Positions 42,377 through 46,524 of a stretch of 46,524 nt of DNA are shown piece after piece. Origin of the DNA: Mageeibacillus sp. UBA5439 (GTDB lineage: Bacteria; Bacillota; Clostridia; Saccharofermentanales; DTU023). Position 1 is the first letter of the stretch. Each line of letters opens with the position of its first letter. The position numbers and the translations under genes were made by a program. The notes below the pieces were generated by a model. It was not told the origin of the DNA and did not search any database. It was given only the letters and a program-made list of their open reading frames with translations. The stretch lies in NCBI GenBank assembly GCA_002427505.1, contig DIRJ01000009.1:1-46524 (forward strand), in the 5' to 3' direction.

Positions 42377-43877
42377 TCTTTGACCCTCCCATCATGTAGC
42401 CGATTTTCAATACATCCAGATCACCATCATTTGAAAGCTCGCCCATGTTTTGTCCTTTGTAAATAACTGTAATCCGATCACTAAGGGACATGATTTCCTG
42501 CAAGTCAGTGGATATTAAAAGAACAGCTGTTCCCTGCTGGCTCAGTTCAACCAGCTGATTCTGTACAAATTCCGTAGCACCCATATCTAATCCACGGGTA
42601 GGCTGGAAAACTACTAATAGTTTCAGACCGGCATCAAGTTCACGTGCCAAAACAAATTTTTGCTGATTTCCACCTGATAAATATCGAATCGCTTGTTCAT
42701 TTGAAATTGCTTTGATGTGATATTTGTCAACGAGATTACGGGTATACTCATCTGTTTTCTTATCATCAATCAGCCCATGCTTAAGGTAACGACTATTGAA
42801 ATGTTTTTTCAAAAGCATATTCTGATTTAAATCCATTGAGAGCAATAAAGCATCCTGGTGTCGATCTGCAGGGATATATCCGATACCCTTATTCAAGCGT
42901 TTCAATATGCTTAGTGACTGTATTTCTTCACCATTGAGAAGCACTTTACCTGAAGTTACTCCCTGAATTCCTATTATGGATTCAGCTAGTGCCTGCTGAC
43001 CATTTCCATCCACACCGGCAACTCCGACTATTTCTCCCGGAGCGATCTTGAGCGAAAAACTATCAAGAACCTGCAACTTATCTTCACAAATAGTGACTTC
43101 TTGCAATTCAAGACAAGGCTTCTCAAGATCAAATTGTCTCATCTCACGTTCTCTTCTTTTCAAAGTGCGCCCAATCATCGCCTGGGACAAACAGCTTTCA
43201 TCTGTCTCCTTTAAATTGCAATTAAGCACACACTTACCATCACGCAAAACTGTAATCATATCACTGATCTGTTCAACTTCCTTGATTTTATGTGTAATGA
43301 TTACTATGCCGTGTCCGGCAGCCTTAAGCTGAGCCAGCACATCAAAAAAAGTTTCAATTTCCGGAGGCGAAAGTACAGCTGTAGGCTCATCAAGGATCAG
43401 TATTTTAGCAGAGCGATACAGCAATTTCATTATTTCCACACGTTGCCGCTCACCTACGGAAAGATTCTTAATCCGTTTTCTGGGATCAACTTCCAGACCG
43501 TATTGTGACGACAAATCGAGAATGCGCCGGTTTATTTGTTTGCGATTGGAGAAAGGATAACCCTCTTCTTTCAAGCCCAGAGTGATTGTTTCACCTACAG
43601 TAAGTGTTTCAACCAGCTGGAAATGCTGATGAACCATACCAATGCCCAGTTCGAGTGCAGTTTTGGGAGAATCGATAAGGACTTTTTCTCCGTCTATGTA
43701 AATATCACCGCCATCTTTCTCATAAAAGCCATACAGGATATTCATCAGCGTTGTTTTGCCCGCTCCGTTTTCGCCTAACAGGGCGTGGACCTCTCCGGAT
43801 TCAATGGAGAAATCCACGCCTTCCAATACGGGAGTGCCGAAGAAAGCTTTTGAGATATTGGTCATTTCAATTTTCAT
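42363..43877 (-). CDS. Nucleoside ABC transporter ATPase (NupA/YufO type)
   Basis: A 504-residue protein with two fused ABC domains, as in ribose and nucleoside importers. Domain 1 has Walker A GENGAGKTT, signature LSVGERQRVEI and Walker B ILILDEPTAVLS. Domain 2 has a degenerate Walker A (GVDGNGQQALAES), signature LSGGNQQKFVLAREL and a degenerate Walker B (VVFQPTRGLD), so hydrolysis is probably driven mainly by the first site. This asymmetry is usual in the family. It follows the lipoprotein gene by 26 bases. Confidence 0.94.
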   Translation of the reverse strand: MKIEMTNISKAFFGTPVLEGVDFSIESGEVHALLGENGAGKTTLMNILYGFYEKDGGDIYIDGEKVLIDSPKTALELGIGMVHQHFQLVETLTVGETITLGLKEEGYPFSNRKQINRRILDLSSQYGLEVDPRKRIKNLSVGERQRVEIMKLLYRSAKILILDEPTAVLSPPEIETFFDVLAQLKAAGHGIVIITHKIKEVEQISDMITVLRDGKCVLNCNLKETDESCLSQAMIGRTLKRREREMRQFDLEKPCLELQEVTICEDKLQVLDSFSLKIAPGEIVGVAGVDGNGQQALAESIIGIQGVTSGKVLLNGEEIQSLSILKRLNKGIGYIPADRHQDALLLSMDLNQNMLLKKHFNSRYLKHGLIDDKKTDEYTRNLVDKYHIKAISNEQAIRYLSGGNQQKFVLARELDAGLKLLVVFQPTRGLDMGATEFVQNQLVELSQQGTAVLLISTDLQEIMSLSDRITVIYKGQNMGELSNDGDLDVLKIGYMMGGSKNATA

Positions 43878-43903
43878 GTTGCTCTCCCTTTCAAGATTAT
43901 TTG

Positions 43904-44920
43904 CTATTCACTTGGTGTTTCAATCAACGGAACATCAATCTTACCTGAAACAATGTCCTCTCTGGCCTGCTCAATTTTTGATACATTGTCTTCACCGATT
44001 GCGTCAAGCAAAGCCTCATTGAATGCTATCTCAACAATACCTTCTTTAAATCCTAGATTGGTAACGCTGTCGCCAAATGTCCCGGCTTCAATATCAGCAT
44101 AGGCTTGCAGGATAACATTAGGCATACTGTATACGGTTGAACAAAGAAGCACCGACGGCGCAATCGATGACTGATCATAGGAATTACCCATAACATAAAT
44201 GCCGCTTTCTGCTGCAGCATTAATAACTCCGGTACCGGCCTGGTTGGCAACATGATATAGTACGTCAGCATTTTGGTTGATCATAGCAGTCGCGGCTGAT
44301 TGGCCGGCTGTTACATCGGTAAATGAATTAACATAAGCTGATAGAACAGTAATATCAGGATTATATTCTTTTGCTGCAACTTTAAATGCTTCGAGCTCTT
44401 TGGTGATTGAAGGCTGTTCAAAACCGCCAACTACGCCAACTACACCTGTTTCCGACATCATAGCTGCCAGCATGCCCATCAGGTAAGCACCCTCTTCACA
44501 GGCCATTACGTAAGATGACATGTTTGCTGATTTTGAGTTTGACTCCGTCGCCATAAAGTACTGTTTCGGATAACTTGTTGAAACTTTTGCAGCAGGTTCT
44601 CCAAATTGAAATCCGTGGCCAATAACCAGATCATAGCCCTGGCTGGCATAATCGTTATAAGCAGCTTCCATATCAGAAACTTGAACATTTTCCATAAAGG
44701 CTGTCTCTACACCGTACTGCTCCTCAAGGGCATTCAGGCCTGCTACTGCTATTGCATTCCAGCCCTGGTCATTTGCAGGACCGGACAGGAGGAGGGCAGC
44801 TTTCCGGACAGTTTGTGTACCGGATCCTTCTGTTTCCACCGGCTCATTGCTGCTGCAACCGGCTACAGTACCGACAAACATCAGAAGAGCAATACCTAGT
44901 GCTAAAATTCTCTTTTTCAT
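43904..44920 (-). CDS. BMP-family substrate-binding lipoprotein
   Basis: A 338-residue lipoprotein: a basic-hydrophobic signal peptide (KKRILALGIALLMFVGTVAGC) with lipobox VAGC, then a periplasmic-binding fold of the Bmp/PnrA group (LLLSGPANDQGWNAIAVAGL, VIGHGFQFGEP, GVVGVVGGFEQP). In characterised members the ligand is a purine or other nucleoside. It sits on the outer face of the membrane and delivers ligand to the NupB/NupC-type permeases encoded next to it. The gap to the deaminase gene is only 5 bases. Confidence 0.93.
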   Translation of the reverse strand: MKKRILALGIALLMFVGTVAGCSSNEPVETEGSGTQTVRKAALLLSGPANDQGWNAIAVAGLNALEEQYGVETAFMENVQVSDMEAAYNDYASQGYDLVIGHGFQFGEPAAKVSTSYPKQYFMATESNSKSANMSSYVMACEEGAYLMGMLAAMMSETGVVGVVGGFEQPSITKELEAFKVAAKEYNPDITVLSAYVNSFTDVTAGQSAATAMINQNADVLYHVANQAGTGVINAAAESGIYVMGNSYDQSSIAPSVLLCSTVYSMPNVILQAYADIEAGTFGDSVTNLGFKEGIVEIAFNEALLDAIGEDNVSKIEQAREDIVSGKIDVPLIETPSE

Positions 44921-44925
44921 TCTTT

Positions 44926-46311
44926 CTAAACCTCCTGATCTATGATCAAGTTTATTCTTTGCTGGCTTTTTTCAGCTTGTTGCTTTAACTCTTCTTCGTC
45001 TACTCTCGTTAATTCGCCATTACGAAATACTATTTCCCCGTTAACCATGGTGAAATCAACTTCACCTGTATAAGCTAATCTGGGAATCAGATTCTTGATG
45101 TCATGAAGAGCTCCGACAAACTCAAGGCGATTAACATCAAGTGCGAATAAATCAGCTGCCATATCAGTAGCTAAATATCCAATTTCCGGGCGACCTAATG
45201 ATTTTGCACCACCACGCGTCGCCATCTTCACAAGGTCATATGGAGTGACAGTGCCACCCCTTTGTTTACTGAGGGAAGCCTGCATCAAATATGCAAGCCT
45301 CAGGGTATCAAGCAGGTTAGAACTATCATTAGTTGCAGATCCGTCTACACCTAGAGAAATCGTTGTGTTTGTGCTGAGGATCTGCTTCATATCTAAAATC
45401 GGAAAACCTCCCAGGACTGCGGGTGCCGGACAGTGCGACACACCGGATCCGTACTGTCCCATTGTTTCAAATTCTTCAGCTTTCAGTTCCCAGCAATGAG
45501 CAAACCATACATCTTCACCGATAAATTCTTTTTCAATACACCAATCCAAAGTACGCATGCCGTACCGCTCTACGATATTGGGGTTTTCACCCTCTCCCAA
45601 ATGTGTGTGCATCGACACATGGTGCTTGCGAGCCAGTTTTACTGATTCAGTAAAGGTTTCCGGATAGCAGTTGACCGGCTGGCAAGGTGCAACAACAATC
45701 TGAGACATGGCGAAGGGTTCCGGGTCATGATATGCCGCAATCAAACGTTCACAGTCCAGAATAAACTCTTCCGTCGTTTCCAACATGGCAGGAGGAATTG
45801 TACTTCCTTCTTCCCGGGGAAGTGTGTTGGTTCCGCGTCCGCCGACGTAACGTACGCCCAGCATTTCAGCCGCTTTAACTGACTGATCAATCATATGCTT
45901 ACCATTAGGTCTGGTATGGCAATACTGATGATCAAAAGCAGTTGTGCAACCGTGTTTAAGCAAATCGCTGATTGCTACCAATGACGAATAATAGAGCATC
46001 TCCTCGTCCATACGGCAGAAAACACGATAGATTTTGTCCAGCCACTCAATAACTGTCATTGACGGATAATCAATGGATAAACGGTTACGTACAAAAGTCT
46101 GAAAAAAATGATGATGTGTGTTGACTAATCCCGGGAAAATGGCTTTTCCGCTGCAGTTGATGGTTTCATCGACCTGAGTATCTGAAATGATGTTTTTGGC
46201 TATTAATTTGATCTGCTTGTCTTCAACAAGAATATCGCAGTTTTCAAAAACATTATCATTATCATCACAGGTAATGATGTAGTCTGCATTCTTCAGGAGT
46301 AAACGTGTCAT
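44926..46311 (-). CDS. 8-oxoguanine-deaminase-like amidohydrolase
   Basis: A 461-residue zinc amidohydrolase of the 8-oxoguanine deaminase / hydroxyatrazine hydrolase group. Metal and catalytic residues: His66 and His68 in NTHHHFFQ, His237 in HTHLGEGE, His272 in FAHCWEL, and Asp323 in LGVDGSATNDSSN, a family signature. The substrate is likely a purine base or close analogue. As first gene of an operon with a nucleoside-type importer and a MerR regulator, it should act on an imported compound. 8-oxoguanine is the best guess from family resemblance; guanine, other aminopurines or aminotriazine-like compounds remain possible. The ATG at 46311 follows AGGAGAGAG. Confidence 0.85.
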   Translation of the reverse strand: MTRLLLKNADYIITCDDNDNVFENCDILVEDKQIKLIAKNIISDTQVDETINCSGKAIFPGLVNTHHHFFQTFVRNRLSIDYPSMTVIEWLDKIYRVFCRMDEEMLYYSSLVAISDLLKHGCTTAFDHQYCHTRPNGKHMIDQSVKAAEMLGVRYVGGRGTNTLPREEGSTIPPAMLETTEEFILDCERLIAAYHDPEPFAMSQIVVAPCQPVNCYPETFTESVKLARKHHVSMHTHLGEGENPNIVERYGMRTLDWCIEKEFIGEDVWFAHCWELKAEEFETMGQYGSGVSHCPAPAVLGGFPILDMKQILSTNTTISLGVDGSATNDSSNLLDTLRLAYLMQASLSKQRGGTVTPYDLVKMATRGGAKSLGRPEIGYLATDMAADLFALDVNRLEFVGALHDIKNLIPRLAYTGEVDFTMVNGEIVFRNGELTRVDEEELKQQAEKSQQRINLIIDQEV

Positions 46312-46387
46312 TATATCTCTCTCCTACTAGTGTAATAGATCACAATCTTTTGTGAAATTTCCACATACTGATGTTTATAGTGACAAC

Positions 46388-46418
46388 AGCTTAAAGCCTA
46401 TAGTTACTATAGAGTCAA
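46388..46418 (-). promoter_or_regulatory. MerR-type promoter of the deaminase-transporter operon
   Basis: On the minus strand TTGACT (46413-46418) and TAAGCT (46388-46393) are 19 bp apart. The spacer holds a near-perfect dyad, CTATAGT-T-ACTATAG read on the plus strand (46398-46412). A 19-bp spacer with a central dyad is the hallmark of MerR-activated promoters, which the regulator untwists. An alternative -10 TTTAAG gives a normal 17-bp spacer, so it may have basal activity. The MerR protein at 39564-40397 ends this operon and is the obvious regulator. Confidence 0.68.
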
Positions 46419-46524
46419 GCGAGAAAAATACAGTTTTCAATAGTATTTTTAGTTAAATCAATAATTATTGAACTAATCTAGTTGAATGAAAAGGTAAAAA
46501 TTCCCGTTTTTAGTAAAACTGCTC

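Noticed and set aside
1..46524. CRISPR arrays, tRNA or rRNA genes, insertion sequences, prophage
   Set aside because: I saw no repeat-spacer pattern, rRNA or tRNA-like sequence, transposase or phage protein in reading the window. A dedicated tRNA scan was not possible.

Overview
The window reads as a chromosomal segment of an anaerobic, clostridia-like member of the Bacillota. The evidence is the block rpmH-rnpA-yidD-yidC-jag-mnmE-mnmG-rsmG in the order usual near Gram-positive origins, purine-rich AGGAGG-type ribosome binding sites before most genes, a Gram-positive-type YidC, and a YfhO-type membrane protein. No species can be named from this. No rRNA, tRNA, CRISPR array, insertion sequence or phage gene was seen.

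Layout. (1) 1-12.2 kb, minus strand: the rpmH-to-rsmG housekeeping operon under a near-consensus promoter at 12186-12214, followed by gyrA and pepF and closed by a strong terminator at 336-370. dnaA is not next to rpmH; an atypical folD is. (2) 12.2-21 kb: folD, an XRE regulator, an unrecognised 365-residue protein, an aminotransferase, a plus-strand pair (TIM-barrel protein and xpt), a long-chain acyl-CoA synthetase with a coiled-coil tail, and a small membrane protein. (3) 21.2-26.3 kb: a YgeY-like M20 hydrolase and an N-acyl-D-amino-acid deacylase on the plus strand, facing guanine deaminase and uridine phosphorylase on the minus strand. (4) 26.3-30.1 kb: YfhO and a coiled-coil protein. (5) 30.3-33.8 kb, plus strand: an opine-dehydrogenase-like protein, a fused B12-domain plus mutase-barrel protein, and a CYTH protein. 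(6) 33.8-39.6 kb: a minus-strand operon of FGGY kinase (with two compensating frameshifts), class III aminotransferase/aminomutase, RuBisCO-like protein and MtnX-like HAD phosphatase, divergent from a TetR regulator. A 38-bp palindrome contains both divergent promoters. (7) 39.6-46.5 kb: a minus-strand operon of an 8-oxoguanine-deaminase-like amidohydrolase, BMP lipoprotein, nucleoside-type ABC transporter (ATPase and two permeases) and a MerR regulator. It sits under a promoter with a symmetric element in a 19-bp spacer.

How the genes work together. Purine and nucleoside salvage or breakdown recurs: xpt, guaD, udp, the deaminase and the nucleoside-type transporter. YgeY belongs to a family often found with purine catabolism. 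The two most promising unexplored systems are the RuBisCO-like-protein operon and the opine-dehydrogenase/B12-mutase pair. In the RuBisCO-like protein the carbamylation lysine and metal ligands are kept but the residues holding the second phosphate are lost, which suggests a mono-phosphorylated substrate. Both proposals are inferences from sequence and context only.
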